Below are positions 16,620-24,863 of a DNA stretch of 64,000 nt, piece after piece. The stretch is from Bradyrhizobium sp. NP1 (lineage in GTDB: Bacteria; Pseudomonadota; Alphaproteobacteria; Rhizobiales; Xanthobacteraceae). Below the pieces are notes generated by a model, which ran no database searches, had not been told where the DNA came from, and worked only from the letters and a program-made list of their open reading frames with translations. The stretch is taken from NCBI RefSeq assembly GCF_030378205.1, contig NZ_CP127385.1, positions 4,814,001 to 4,878,000 on the forward strand, given 5' to 3'. The position numbers were made by a program, and so were the translations under genes. How positions within the stretch are numbered: position 1 is the stretch's first letter; every line of letters begins with the position of its first letter.

Positions 16620-17090
16620 TCACCGCGCGCTCGGCCGACCCTCGTCCCTTCGAAAGTTCGACAGAGCAAAGAACAGCGTCACGTCTTCAAGCGCTTCGAT
16701 CCATACGCCGGATGCATCGAGCAGCCTCGCTGCGACGGCCGCTATTTCCAGCGCGTCATCCCGCCCTGCCGGCCATTCGGGCGTGACCAGCAAAGTCAGC
16801 CCGTGCCTGTTGCCAAACGCGCGCACGCTTTCCAGTCCGCGCCGGGCCTGTGGTGGGATCGTCTCATTGGCCCAGGACCACAGGAACGTCCCCCCGGACA
16901 ACGAGGCCGAGCCGATCACGCGGATGTCCGCGCTGACCGTGCCGCTGTCGGTGGCGAAGATCAGCCGTGCATCCTCGAGCGAACAGTCATACCGGCAGTC
17001 GCGCAGCCCATAATCGCGCAACCATGCCTCGTTGCGTTTCTGCATGAGGCGAACGGCTTGCCTGCTCCAGGCGGCCCAATCCGGCACCAC
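16620..17090 (-). CDS. Conserved hypothetical protein (possibly DUF6882-like)
   Basis: The coding part of this frame gives about 156 residues from a GTG at 17090, which begins just after the stop of the secreted-protein gene at 17113; an ATG at 17045 is the next choice. The frame open further upstream overlaps that gene and is ignored. The segment GGTFLWSWANETIPP resembles a tryptophan-rich motif seen in DUF6882 proteins, but the family call is tentative. No signal peptide or membrane helix. It probably forms a two-gene unit with the upstream secreted protein. Confidence 0.6.
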   Translation of the reverse strand: MVPDWAAWSRQAVRLMQKRNEAWLRDYGLRDCRYDCSLEDARLIFATDSGTVSADIRVIGSASLSGGTFLWSWANETIPPQARRGLESVRAFGNRHGLTLLVTPEWPAGRDDALEIAAVAARLLDASGVWIEALEDVTLFFALSNFRRDEGRPSAR

Positions 17091-17112
17091 GCCGGTCTCT
17101 GCCGGAGCAGGA

Positions 17113-17658
17113 CTATCTTCGCTTGAGTTCGAAGGAGGCAAAGAACTTGTCCTTGTTGGCAGCCGCGAGCTCACGATAAGCCTTCGGATACTCGATAGAG
17201 AGCATGTACATGCGCTCTTTGGTCCGGACGTAGCGGAAATAGCCTCCCGTATTTGGACCCTCGACGGCAAACGAAAGCATGTCGCTGCCATCAAGGGGTC
17301 CGCGGACGATGTCGGACACCCTGTTCGACGGATTGGACGCAAAGGATTTCGGGATGTCGTCGAGCCGCGCCGTCGCAGCGCTCAACAGAGCCTCGACGGC
17401 CGCAAACTTCACGCCCTCCGGGCTCTTGCCGCCGACGACATGCGTCGCAGCTCCAGTAGCGGAATCGTGGATCGTGAAATCGTGGAACGGCACCGGCAGC
17501 CGCACGGAGAACGAGCCCTTGGTGGATTCTCCAAGGTACCAACCCGAGCCGTCGCCGACGCTGACGCCGGCGCGATGCATTTCGAGCTTGGGCTGCTGCG
17601 CACCTGCGGGGGATGGCACCAACACCATCAGAAGCAAGGCGATCGTCAAGGCGCGCAT
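17113..17658 (-). CDS. Hypothetical secreted protein
   Basis: This 181-residue protein has a clear Sec signal peptide (MRALTIALLLMVLVPSPAGAQQ) and a beta-rich mature part without recognisable catalytic motifs. The ATG at 17658 was chosen because GAGGGGACGG precedes it and the signal peptide begins there. Function unknown; likely periplasmic. Confidence 0.72.
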   Translation of the reverse strand: MRALTIALLLMVLVPSPAGAQQPKLEMHRAGVSVGDGSGWYLGESTKGSFSVRLPVPFHDFTIHDSATGAATHVVGGKSPEGVKFAAVEALLSAATARLDDIPKSFASNPSNRVSDIVRGPLDGSDMLSFAVEGPNTGGYFRYVRTKERMYMLSIEYPKAYRELAAANKDKFFASFELKRR

Positions 17659-17984
17659 ATCCGTCCCCTCTCCCGTCGAGAACGATCGTACAGGGATAGC
17701 TGAGATCAATTTGTGACGGTAACCCTGATCAAGATCGACTTCGGGACGGCATCGGCATGCCGCGCCGAGGGCAATGGCCGCTTTTCAGCTTGGTAAATCG
17801 AAGGTTAAGCCGAGGACCGTCCACAGCAACCAACACGATGCGCAAAACCCCCGATTTCCCGATGTTTCCAGTGCATCGACCGGGTGGTGTGATGCGGGCA
17901 TGCTGTCCGGCTCACAGAATGCGTCGGATTTGAATGGCCCGCCACCGCGGAGGCTTAACTGTTTGTGCAAGGACGAACCGCATA

Positions 17985-19772
17985 GTGGTTGCCGACGCCA
18001 TTTCGAATGCTTTGGATACCACGACCGTGACATCTTTAGGACGTGTAATTTCGGTTCGCGGATCGCTCGCCCGGGTCGGCCTGCTTTCGACCAGCAAGAT
18101 GACGATCCCGGAAATACGCGCCACGGTCGGCCGTTTCGTCAGCATCCGCTGCCCGAACTCGATCATCGTCGCGATGATCACCGACGTCTCCTGCGAACAG
18201 GTGCCCAGTTCCGCGGACTACATCGCCACCGCCGGCGTCGACCTGCTCGGCGAAATCCTCGGCGGCGAGCGCCCGAAATTCCAGCGCGGCGTCACCCACT
18301 ATCCTACCATCGGCGACCCTGTCGACCTCATCAACAACCAGGAGTTGCGCACGGTCTATGCGCCGAGCGGCTCCGACCAGATCAATGTCGGCACCCTGCA
18401 GCAAGACCCTTCCGTCATCGCCTATGTCGACGTCGAGGAAATGCTGTCCAAGCATTTCGCGGTGCTCGGCTCGACCGGCGTCGGCAAATCGACCGGCGTC
18501 TCGCTGCTGCTCAACGAAATCCTGAAGTCGCGGCCGAACCTGCGCATCTTCCTGCTCGACGTCCACAACGAATATGGCCGCTGCTTCGGCGAGCGCGCGC
18601 AGGTGCTCAACCCGCGCAACCTGCGCCTGCCGTTCTGGCTGTTCAACTTCGAGGAAATCGTCGACGTGCTGTTTGGCGGGCGGCCCGGCGTGCCCGACGA
18701 GCTCGACATCCTCGCCGAGGTGATCCCGCTCGCCAAGGGCGTCTATACCCAGTACCAGCACTCCGACCGCATCGGATTGAAGCGCGCCGACCCGCGGGCG
18801 GTCGGCTACACCGTCGACACGCCGGTGCCCTACCGCCTGGTCGACCTGATTTCGCTGATCGACGAACGGATGGGAAAACTGGAGAACCGTTCGTCGCGCA
18901 TCATCTATCACAAGCTGATCTCGCGCATCGAGACCGTGCGCAACGATCCGCGCTACGCCTTCATGTTCGACAACGCCAATGTCGGCGGCGACACCATGGC
19001 GGAAGTGATCAGCTACCTGTTCCGCCTGCCGGCGCAGGGCCGGCCGATGACCATCATGCAGCTCGCCGGCTTCCCGGCGGAAGTGGTTGATTCCGTCGTC
19101 TCGGTGCTGTGCCGCATGGCGTTCGATTTCGGGCTCTGGAGCGACGGCGTCTCGCCGCTGCTGTTCGTCTGCGAAGAGGCGCACCGCTATGCCTCCGCCG
19201 ACCGCAGCATCGGTTTCGGCCCGACCCGCAAGGCGGTGTCGCGCATCGCCAAGGAAGGCCGCAAATACGGCGTCTATCTCGGCCTCGTCACCCAGCGCCC
19301 TGCCGAGCTCGACGCCACCATCATCTCCCAGTGCAACACGCTGTTCACGATGCGGCTCGCCAACGACCGCGACCAGGCGCTGCTGCGCTCGGCGGTCTCT
19401 GACGCTGCGGCGAACCTCTTGTCCTTTGTGCCTTCGCTCGGCACGCGTGAAGTGCTCGCCTTCGGCGAAGGCGTGGCGCTACCGACCCGGCTGCGCTTCA
19501 AGGAGGTGCCGCCGCATCAGCTGCCGCGCAGCGAGGCGGCAATCAAGACCATGCCGTCGGTTGCCGCCGGCCACGACTTGCATTTCGTCGCCGCGGTGCT
19601 CGAGCGCTGGCGCGGCGCCACCTCGCAGCGCGACGTGCCAAACGATCCATCACTCGGCGATCGGCAGACGGTGCGCCCGAGCGAACCGCGCCCGGTGGAG
19701 GCGCCGATGCTGCAGCCCTCGATGGGGCTCGATCCCGACCGCTTCTCGCTCCTGAAGAAGCCGCTGCGCTAG
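17985..19772 (+). CDS. HerA-like P-loop ATPase (DUF87 family)
   Basis: The 595-residue protein resembles HerA/FtsK-type hexameric translocases: an N-terminal beta-barrel-like region (about 1-140) with conserved IGDPV, Walker A GSTGVGKST at about residues 162-170, Walker B-like LLFVCEEAH around 392-400, and the VTQRPAELDATIISQCNT sensor region. The GTG at 17985 is preceded by AAGGA. HerA normally works with a NurA nuclease in end resection; none is adjacent. The nearest possible nuclease is the ParB-like gene at 20441, on the other strand. The last 80 residues are low-complexity and Pro-rich. Confidence 0.85.
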   Translation: MVADAISNALDTTTVTSLGRVISVRGSLARVGLLSTSKMTIPEIRATVGRFVSIRCPNSIIVAMITDVSCEQVPSSADYIATAGVDLLGEILGGERPKFQRGVTHYPTIGDPVDLINNQELRTVYAPSGSDQINVGTLQQDPSVIAYVDVEEMLSKHFAVLGSTGVGKSTGVSLLLNEILKSRPNLRIFLLDVHNEYGRCFGERAQVLNPRNLRLPFWLFNFEEIVDVLFGGRPGVPDELDILAEVIPLAKGVYTQYQHSDRIGLKRADPRAVGYTVDTPVPYRLVDLISLIDERMGKLENRSSRIIYHKLISRIETVRNDPRYAFMFDNANVGGDTMAEVISYLFRLPAQGRPMTIMQLAGFPAEVVDSVVSVLCRMAFDFGLWSDGVSPLLFVCEEAHRYASADRSIGFGPTRKAVSRIAKEGRKYGVYLGLVTQRPAELDATIISQCNTLFTMRLANDRDQALLRSAVSDAAANLLSFVPSLGTREVLAFGEGVALPTRLRFKEVPPHQLPRSEAAIKTMPSVAAGHDLHFVAAVLERWRGATSQRDVPNDPSLGDRQTVRPSEPRPVEAPMLQPSMGLDPDRFSLLKKPLR

Positions 19773-19851
19773 CGCAGGCGCCGGCGCATCCGCCTTGCGC
19801 CGGCCGCCTCATCGACTATGGTTTTCGCAAACGATCAGCCGGAACCATGTC

Positions 19852-20430
19852 ATGACGCAAGCCGCCGCCAATCGCTTTCCCGTTCCCGCCCTCGACAAGC
19901 TGCCGGAAGACATCCGCACGCGCCTGATGGCGGTGCAGGAAAAATCGGGCTTCATCCCGAACGTGTTTCTGACGCTCGCCTACCGGCCCGACGAATTCCG
20001 CGCCTTCTTCGCCTATCACGACGCGCTGATGGACAAGGAAGGCGGCCTCACCAAGGCCGAGCGCGAGATGATCGTGGTCGCGACCTCGGGCGCCAACCAG
20101 TGCCAGTATTGCGTGATCGCGCACGGCGCGATCCTGCGCATCCGCGCCAAGAATCCCCTGATCGCCGACCAGATCGCGGTCAACTACCGCAAGGCCGACA
20201 TCACGCCGCGCCAGCGCGCGATGCTCGATTTCGCGATGAAGGTCGCGACCGAAGCGCAGAAGGTGTCGGAAGCCGATTTCGCCGCGCTCGATGCGCACGG
20301 ATTTTCCAACGACGACATCTGGGACATCGCCGCGATCGCCTCGTTCTTCGCGCTGTCGAACCGGATGGCCAACGTCACCGGCATGCGTCCGAACGACGAG
20401 TTCTATCTGCTCGGGCGCGTGCCGAAGTGA
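19852..20430 (+). CDS. Peroxidase-related enzyme, AhpD/carboxymuconolactone decarboxylase family
   Basis: The 192-residue protein carries the AhpD-type redox motif CQYCVIAHG, with two cysteines and a His for the proton relay, and the helical core EREMIVVATSGANQCQYC. Such proteins reduce peroxides, although many have unknown substrates. The ATG at 19852 was chosen because upstream extension has non-coding composition. It lies 80 bases after the HerA-like gene and converges on the ParB-like gene. Confidence 0.85.
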   Translation: MTQAAANRFPVPALDKLPEDIRTRLMAVQEKSGFIPNVFLTLAYRPDEFRAFFAYHDALMDKEGGLTKAEREMIVVATSGANQCQYCVIAHGAILRIRAKNPLIADQIAVNYRKADITPRQRAMLDFAMKVATEAQKVSEADFAALDAHGFSNDDIWDIAAIASFFALSNRMANVTGMRPNDEFYLLGRVPK

Positions 20431-20440
20431 GCGTCAGCGC

Positions 20441-21064
20441 CTAATCGTCGCCGGCCGGCCCGCACCAGCCGGGAAGATAGATCGCGTCATGGCTCTTGGC
20501 CGCCGCCTGCGCCTTCTCCATCGCCTTGTCGAAATCCTGCTCCACCAGCTTGCGCGACATCTTCCGCCGCAGGAAGTCGGCCCAGAGGAATTCGCTGAAC
20601 GGCGTGGTGTCCTTGGCAAATCCTCCGGAGCGACGCAGCTCGCCGGCGAGACTGCGGAACGGATCGTCCTTGAGATCGGCAATTGATTTCGGCAGGTCCT
20701 TGAAATGCCGACGCTCGCCCTTGGCGTCGTAGGGATAGACCCAGCGCTTGTTGTCCATCACGCCCCAGAAGGCGTCGCGCTCGACCATCCTGAGATCGCC
20801 GATCGGCGTGACGAGCACGTCCTTGACGCCCTCCTCGTGCAGCGCCCTCGCGAGATGATGGTGGTCGACCACGTAATAGCGCTGGCTCGGTCCGACCACG
20901 ACCGGGATCATGTGCTTGCCGAGCATCTCGGACTGCTTCTGCGCCTTCTGCTCGCGCCAGCGCTGGCGCTTTTCCTTGACCTCCCGCATTCCGACCGTCA
21001 TCTGCGTCGGGCGGAGCGAGAGGATCGACACCGGATGGACCTTGGGCTCGCGCACGTTGGCCAT
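20441..21064 (-). CDS. ParB-like (ParBc_2 family) protein
   Basis: The 207-residue protein resembles the ParB-like putative nuclease family PF08857: VHPVSILSLRPTQMTVGMREV at the N-terminus, IPVVVGPSQRYYVVDHHHLARAL in the core, and WVYPYDAKGERR later. The triple His near Asp in the core is the probable active or nucleotide-binding site. It is not a chromosomal partition ParB: no helix-turn-helix domain and no parA nearby. Role unknown. Confidence 0.75.
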   Translation of the reverse strand: MANVREPKVHPVSILSLRPTQMTVGMREVKEKRQRWREQKAQKQSEMLGKHMIPVVVGPSQRYYVVDHHHLARALHEEGVKDVLVTPIGDLRMVERDAFWGVMDNKRWVYPYDAKGERRHFKDLPKSIADLKDDPFRSLAGELRRSGGFAKDTTPFSEFLWADFLRRKMSRKLVEQDFDKAMEKAQAAAKSHDAIYLPGWCGPAGDD

Positions 21065-21136
21065 GTTGAAAACCTCGTTTCAATTTTAACAAAAACGTGC
21101 CCTGAAACGCGGGCGATTATGACATGATGGCGAAGG

Positions 21137-21325
21137 CTAGTGGAGCGGATTTGACGTTCGCCGCCGGCTCGCCACGATTCCCTTGCGCAAACGTCAAATC
21201 CAAAGCTTCACTAGCATCAATGGCTTGCGAGTGGTCCTTTGATTCCAGCATTCGCAAACGAGCCTCCCGAAATGGGGAGCGCATGTTGGAAATCGGACCG
21301 CGAGGAGCGGATTTTGACGTTTGCC
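21137..21325. repeat. CTAG-bounded hairpin repeat, copy A (two and a half units)
   Basis: Unit 1 (21137-21214) begins CTAGTGGAGCGGATTTGACG and ends with the near-complement closing in CACTAG. Unit 2 (about 21228-21300) begins GAGTGGTCCTTTGATTC and ends AATCGGACC. A third half-unit, GGAGCGGATTTTGACGTTTG, follows to about 21325. Copy A is more degenerate than copy B at 61897-62062 but has the same order and spacing. It fills the gap between the ParB-like gene and the Kir-type channel gene. Confidence 0.85.
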
Positions 21326-21360
21326 GACCACTGGAAAATGCCTTGCGAGACTGAAAAACG

Positions 21361-22263
21361 ATGACCTGGCATCACAACGAGCGGGCTTCGCGGCGGGTCG
21401 TGCGGCTGGGCAGCCGCGAGATCGTCACCGAAGGCCTGCACTTGAGCTTTTGGGCCGATATCAGCCACCGCTGCATGACGGCGTCGTGGCCTTCCTTCAT
21501 CGCCGGCGCGGCGCTGGTCTTCATCGTCTTCAATGCGGTGTTCGCGACGCTTTACTGGATCGGCGATCAGCCGATCGCCAACGTGCCGGACGGCGCCTAT
21601 ATCGACTACCTCTATTTCAGCATCGAGACGCTTTCGACCGCCGGTTACGGCGACATGCATCCACAGACCCATTACGGCCACTTCATCGCGGCGATCGAGC
21701 TGTTCACCGGCATCTTCTCGATGTCGCTGATGACCGGGCTGATCTTCGCCCGGTTTTCGCGGCCGCGGGCGCGGCTGCTGTTCGCGAACAATCCCGTGAT
21801 TTCGACGCATGAGGGGAGGCCGACGCTGATGATCCGTATCGCCAACGAACGGAGCAACATCATCAGCAATGCCACCGCCAAGCTCTGGCTGTTCAAGAAC
21901 GTGGTGAGCAAGGAAGGCCAGTCGATCAGGCGGTTTGACGAGCTGCCGCTGCTGCGAAGCGAAAGCCCGGCACTGGCGTTGAGCTGGACGCTCTATCACG
22001 TCATCGACGAGCAGAGCCCGCTTTACGGTCTTACGCCCGAAGATTTCGCCGCCAACGGCCTTTCGCTCGTGGTCCAGATCGACGGCTATGACATTGTTGC
22101 AGCGCAAACGCTGTCCGCGCGCAAAGCCTACGACCATGTGGAGATTCGGTTCGGCCATCGCTATGCGGACATTCTCGGCACCGCCGAAGACGGGCGGCTG
22201 CTGTTCGACTACAGCCGGTTCCACGACACGTTCGAGGCCGAGGACTTCTCTCCCCAGAGTTGA
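21361..22263 (+). CDS. KirBac-type inward rectifier potassium channel
   Basis: The 300-residue protein has two transmembrane helices (about 45-70 and 105-130) around a pore loop with the selectivity filter TAGYGD at residues 93-98. This matches K+ channels (T-x-GYG), with Ala at the usually aliphatic second place. The C-terminal half, RARLLFANNPVISTHEGRPTLMIRIANERSN, is the immunoglobulin-like cytoplasmic Kir domain. Together with two kup genes at 30-34 kb it adds to K+ handling. Copy A of the repeat ends about 35 bases before its ATG. Confidence 0.9.
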   Translation: MTWHHNERASRRVVRLGSREIVTEGLHLSFWADISHRCMTASWPSFIAGAALVFIVFNAVFATLYWIGDQPIANVPDGAYIDYLYFSIETLSTAGYGDMHPQTHYGHFIAAIELFTGIFSMSLMTGLIFARFSRPRARLLFANNPVISTHEGRPTLMIRIANERSNIISNATAKLWLFKNVVSKEGQSIRRFDELPLLRSESPALALSWTLYHVIDEQSPLYGLTPEDFAANGLSLVVQIDGYDIVAAQTLSARKAYDHVEIRFGHRYADILGTAEDGRLLFDYSRFHDTFEAEDFSPQS

Positions 22264-22329
22264 AGATTCTTGATGTGAAGCGCGGCTCGCATGCTACATT
22301 TATAAGTGAAGTTTCGGAGCCGGCCTTCC

Positions 22330-22671
22330 GTGAAAACCCAGCGGCCCATTGCGACGGATGAGGAGCATCGCGTGCTCCAGTTCCGGCCGCGCCAGCAATC
22401 GCCGCTGCTCCGGCGCCCCGACGGCCTCGCCCCACCCAAGCCCGACAACAAGCTCGAACCGCTCGACCTGTCGCGCTATGAGCGTCCGCGCGAGGCACCC
22501 GACGATTTCCGTCAGCGCATGCTCGGCAACATCGCAGGCCTCGCCTTCACCGTGGCGTTGACGGCAATCGGTATCTGGCTCGTGATCAGCATCGCCGATC
22601 TGCGCCGGACCCAGGACTGCGTGCTGATGGGGCGGCGCGATTGCGTCCGCATTTCCACACAACCCTTCTGA
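22330..22671 (+). CDS. Small hypothetical protein with one membrane helix
   Basis: About 113 residues from a GTG at 22330; a GTG at 22306 is possible. The N-terminal 65 residues are basic, Pro-rich and probably disordered; one transmembrane helix follows (about residues 72-92, [20 protein letters not shown]), then a short tail with two cysteines. It sits between the channel and the acpXL operon. Function unknown. Confidence 0.6.
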   Translation: MKTQRPIATDEEHRVLQFRPRQQSPLLRRPDGLAPPKPDNKLEPLDLSRYERPREAPDDFRQRMLGNIAGLAFTVALTAIGIWLVISIADLRRTQDCVLMGRRDCVRISTQPF

Positions 22672-22853
22672 GAATCCGGTCCGGGCCGCCCGGCGGGCAG
22701 GACCCGGCCGGTCCGCCTCCATTGAACTCAGGCCCTCCCTCCGATATACGGGCATCCGACTCTGGACGGTGGGCCTGGATGGTTTTTCGGGCGCGTTTCC
22801 CGCCTGCCGTCCCGCCCTTGGGACTTATCTCAATAAATCAAAGGCTTAGTGTG

Positions 22854-23141
22854 ATGTCCTCAACTTTCGATCAGGTCGCCAAGATCATCGCCGAAACCTG
22901 CGACATCCCGCGCGACACGATCACACCGGATAGCCACGCCATCGACGATCTGGGCATCGACAGCCTTGATTTTCTCGACATCGCGTTCGCCATCGACAAG
23001 GCGTTCGGTATCAAGCTGCCGCTGGAAAAATGGACCCAGGAAGTCAACGACGGCAAGGCGACCACCGAGCAATATTTCGTCCTGAAGAATCTCTGCGCGC
23101 GCATCGACGAGCTGGTCGCGGCCAAGAGCGCGGGCGCCTAA
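22854..23141 (+). CDS. acpXL: Acyl carrier protein AcpXL for very-long-chain fatty acids of lipid A
   Basis: The 95-residue protein carries the phosphopantetheine site Ser in the motif GIDSLDFLD. It is longer than AcpP and has the AcpXL-type tail [32 protein letters not shown]. It opens an operon with FabZ-like, two KAS and an LpxL-type acyltransferase, the arrangement known in Rhizobiales for making and attaching a C28-C30 (omega-1)-hydroxy acid to lipid A. AAAGG lies nine bases before the ATG. Confidence 0.92.
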   Translation: MSSTFDQVAKIIAETCDIPRDTITPDSHAIDDLGIDSLDFLDIAFAIDKAFGIKLPLEKWTQEVNDGKATTEQYFVLKNLCARIDELVAAKSAGA

Positions 23142-23153
23142 TCGCCCCTCACC

Positions 23154-23624
23154 ATGCAGCTTGACTATTTTCAGCTGATCGACCGCATTCTCGACCTCAA
23201 CACGGAAGAGAAGCGCATCACGGTCGAGGCACAGGTTCCGACGACGAGCACGATCTTCGAGGGGCATTTCCCTGGTCACCCGCTGATGCCCGGCGTGCTG
23301 CTCATCGAGTCGATGGCGCAGGCCTCGGGCTGGCTGCTGCTCGGGCTGATGAAGTTCGAGCGGATGCCGTTCCTGGCTGCGGTCAAGGAAGCCAAGATGC
23401 GCGGCTTCGTCACCCCGGGCGAAGTGCTGACGATCGAGGCCCACGTCCTGCACGAGGGCTCCGGCTATGCGATCACCGAAGCCAAGGTGAAGGTCGGCGG
23501 CAAGCTGAGGTGCAACGCGACCATCATGTTCAGCCACATCCCCTTCCCCAACGCCGACATGCGCGGACACATGGACGCCATGGCCAAGCGCATCGGCTTC
23601 CCGCAGCAGGCGCTTCAGCGATGA
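23154..23624 (+). CDS. fabZ: 3-hydroxyacyl-ACP dehydratase (FabZ-like, long-chain set)
   Basis: The 156-residue hotdog-fold protein has the FabZ catalytic His in EGHFPGHPLMPGVLL (His38) and the Glu in IESMAQ (Glu52). It dehydrates hydroxyacyl-ACP in each elongation round, here probably on AcpXL. It starts 13 bases after acpXL and its stop overlaps the next start (ATGA). Confidence 0.9.
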   Translation: MQLDYFQLIDRILDLNTEEKRITVEAQVPTTSTIFEGHFPGHPLMPGVLLIESMAQASGWLLLGLMKFERMPFLAAVKEAKMRGFVTPGEVLTIEAHVLHEGSGYAITEAKVKVGGKLRCNATIMFSHIPFPNADMRGHMDAMAKRIGFPQQALQR

Positions 23625-24826
23625 CCGACGCAGCCCCCACCAAGGCGCAAGCGGCCGAAGTCTGGATCACCGGAATCGGCCTTGCCACCTCGCTTGGCGA
23701 GGGGCTGGATGCGAACTGGGAAGCGCTCAATGCCCGTCGCGTCAATGTCGACGAGAAGACCTTCGCGCCCTATGTCGTCCATCCCTGGGTGCAGGTCAGC
23801 CTGGACGCGCAGATCCCGAAGAAGGGCGATCAGCGCCAGATGGAAGCCTGGCAGCGCATCGGCACCTATGCCGCCGGCCTCGCGCTGGATTCCGCAGGCG
23901 TCAAGGGCAACAAGGACATCCTGGGACGGATGGACATGATCGTCGCCGCCGGCGGCGGCGAGCGCGACCTGGCGGTCGATGCCGGTATCCTTGCCGCCCA
24001 GGCCCAGGGCAACGCCGCACCGGGCCTCCTGAACGAGCGCCTGATGAGCGACCTGCGCCCGACGCTGTTCCTGGCGCAGCTTTCCAACCTTTTGGCCGGC
24101 AACATCGCGATCGTGCACGGCGTATGCGGCACGTCGCGCACCTTCATGGGCGAGGAACTCGCCGGCATGGACGCCGCACGGATCGCCGTTGCGCGCATCG
24201 CAGCCGGCCAGAGCGACATCGCGCTGATCGGCGGCTCGCATAATGGCGAGCGCAAGGACATGCAGATGCTCTACGAGTTCGGCGATTTCAGCCTGAAGGA
24301 GCGTTTCGCACCGGTCTGGGCGCGCCGGCAGCACCCCGGCTTTGCCCTCGGCTCGGCGGGCGCCTTCCTGGTGATCGAATCCCGCGCCCATGCAGAGGCG
24401 CGCGGCGCCAAACCGTTCGCCCGCCTCACCACGGTCGTCGCCGACTACAGCCGGCGCAAGCAGGAGGGCGAGCTCAAGGCGTCGCTGGAAAAGCTCTGGT
24501 CGAAGCTCGGCAGCCTTGACGACAGCGCGGCGATCATCACCGGCGCGACCGGCGCCGAACCGGCCACCTCGGAAGAGCGTGCCTTCCTCGCAGGTCATCG
24601 CCGCCACGCCGTGCGCGCCACCGGAACCTCGTTCGGCCACACCATGGAAGCGCAGTTCGCGCTCGGCATCGGCCTGGCCGCCCTCGCGCTCTCGCGCGGG
24701 GCGCTGTATCCGGCGAACGATACTGCCGGCGTCGAGATTGAAATGTCCGGCACGCCGTCCCAGATTGTGGTCATTGGGACGGGTCATTGGCGCGGCGAAG
24801 GCATGGCGCTGGTCGAGGCGGTCTAG
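23621..24826 (+). CDS. Beta-ketoacyl-ACP synthase-like protein with incomplete active site (FabF2XL type)
   Basis: The 401-residue protein has the thiolase fold of KAS II. The nucleophile Cys is kept (VCGTSRTF, Cys169), as is the second His (SFGHTMEAQ, His340). The first catalytic His, in the HGTGT motif of active enzymes, is missing: the equivalent stretch reads TGATGAEPATSEE. It may therefore act as a chain-length factor or partner to the complete KAS that follows, as in polyketide KS/CLF pairs. Translation is coupled to fabZ. Confidence 0.85.
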   Translation: MTDAAPTKAQAAEVWITGIGLATSLGEGLDANWEALNARRVNVDEKTFAPYVVHPWVQVSLDAQIPKKGDQRQMEAWQRIGTYAAGLALDSAGVKGNKDILGRMDMIVAAGGGERDLAVDAGILAAQAQGNAAPGLLNERLMSDLRPTLFLAQLSNLLAGNIAIVHGVCGTSRTFMGEELAGMDAARIAVARIAAGQSDIALIGGSHNGERKDMQMLYEFGDFSLKERFAPVWARRQHPGFALGSAGAFLVIESRAHAEARGAKPFARLTTVVADYSRRKQEGELKASLEKLWSKLGSLDDSAAIITGATGAEPATSEERAFLAGHRRHAVRATGTSFGHTMEAQFALGIGLAALALSRGALYPANDTAGVEIEMSGTPSQIVVIGTGHWRGEGMALVEAV

Positions 24827-24863
24827 GCGACCACCGACCACGCTGATTGGCGGGGATAAAGAC

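Noticed and set aside
18036..19184. Minus-strand frame opposite the HerA-like gene, considered as a NurA partner
   Set aside because: It is a composition shadow with no nuclease motif and lies fully inside the ATPase gene.
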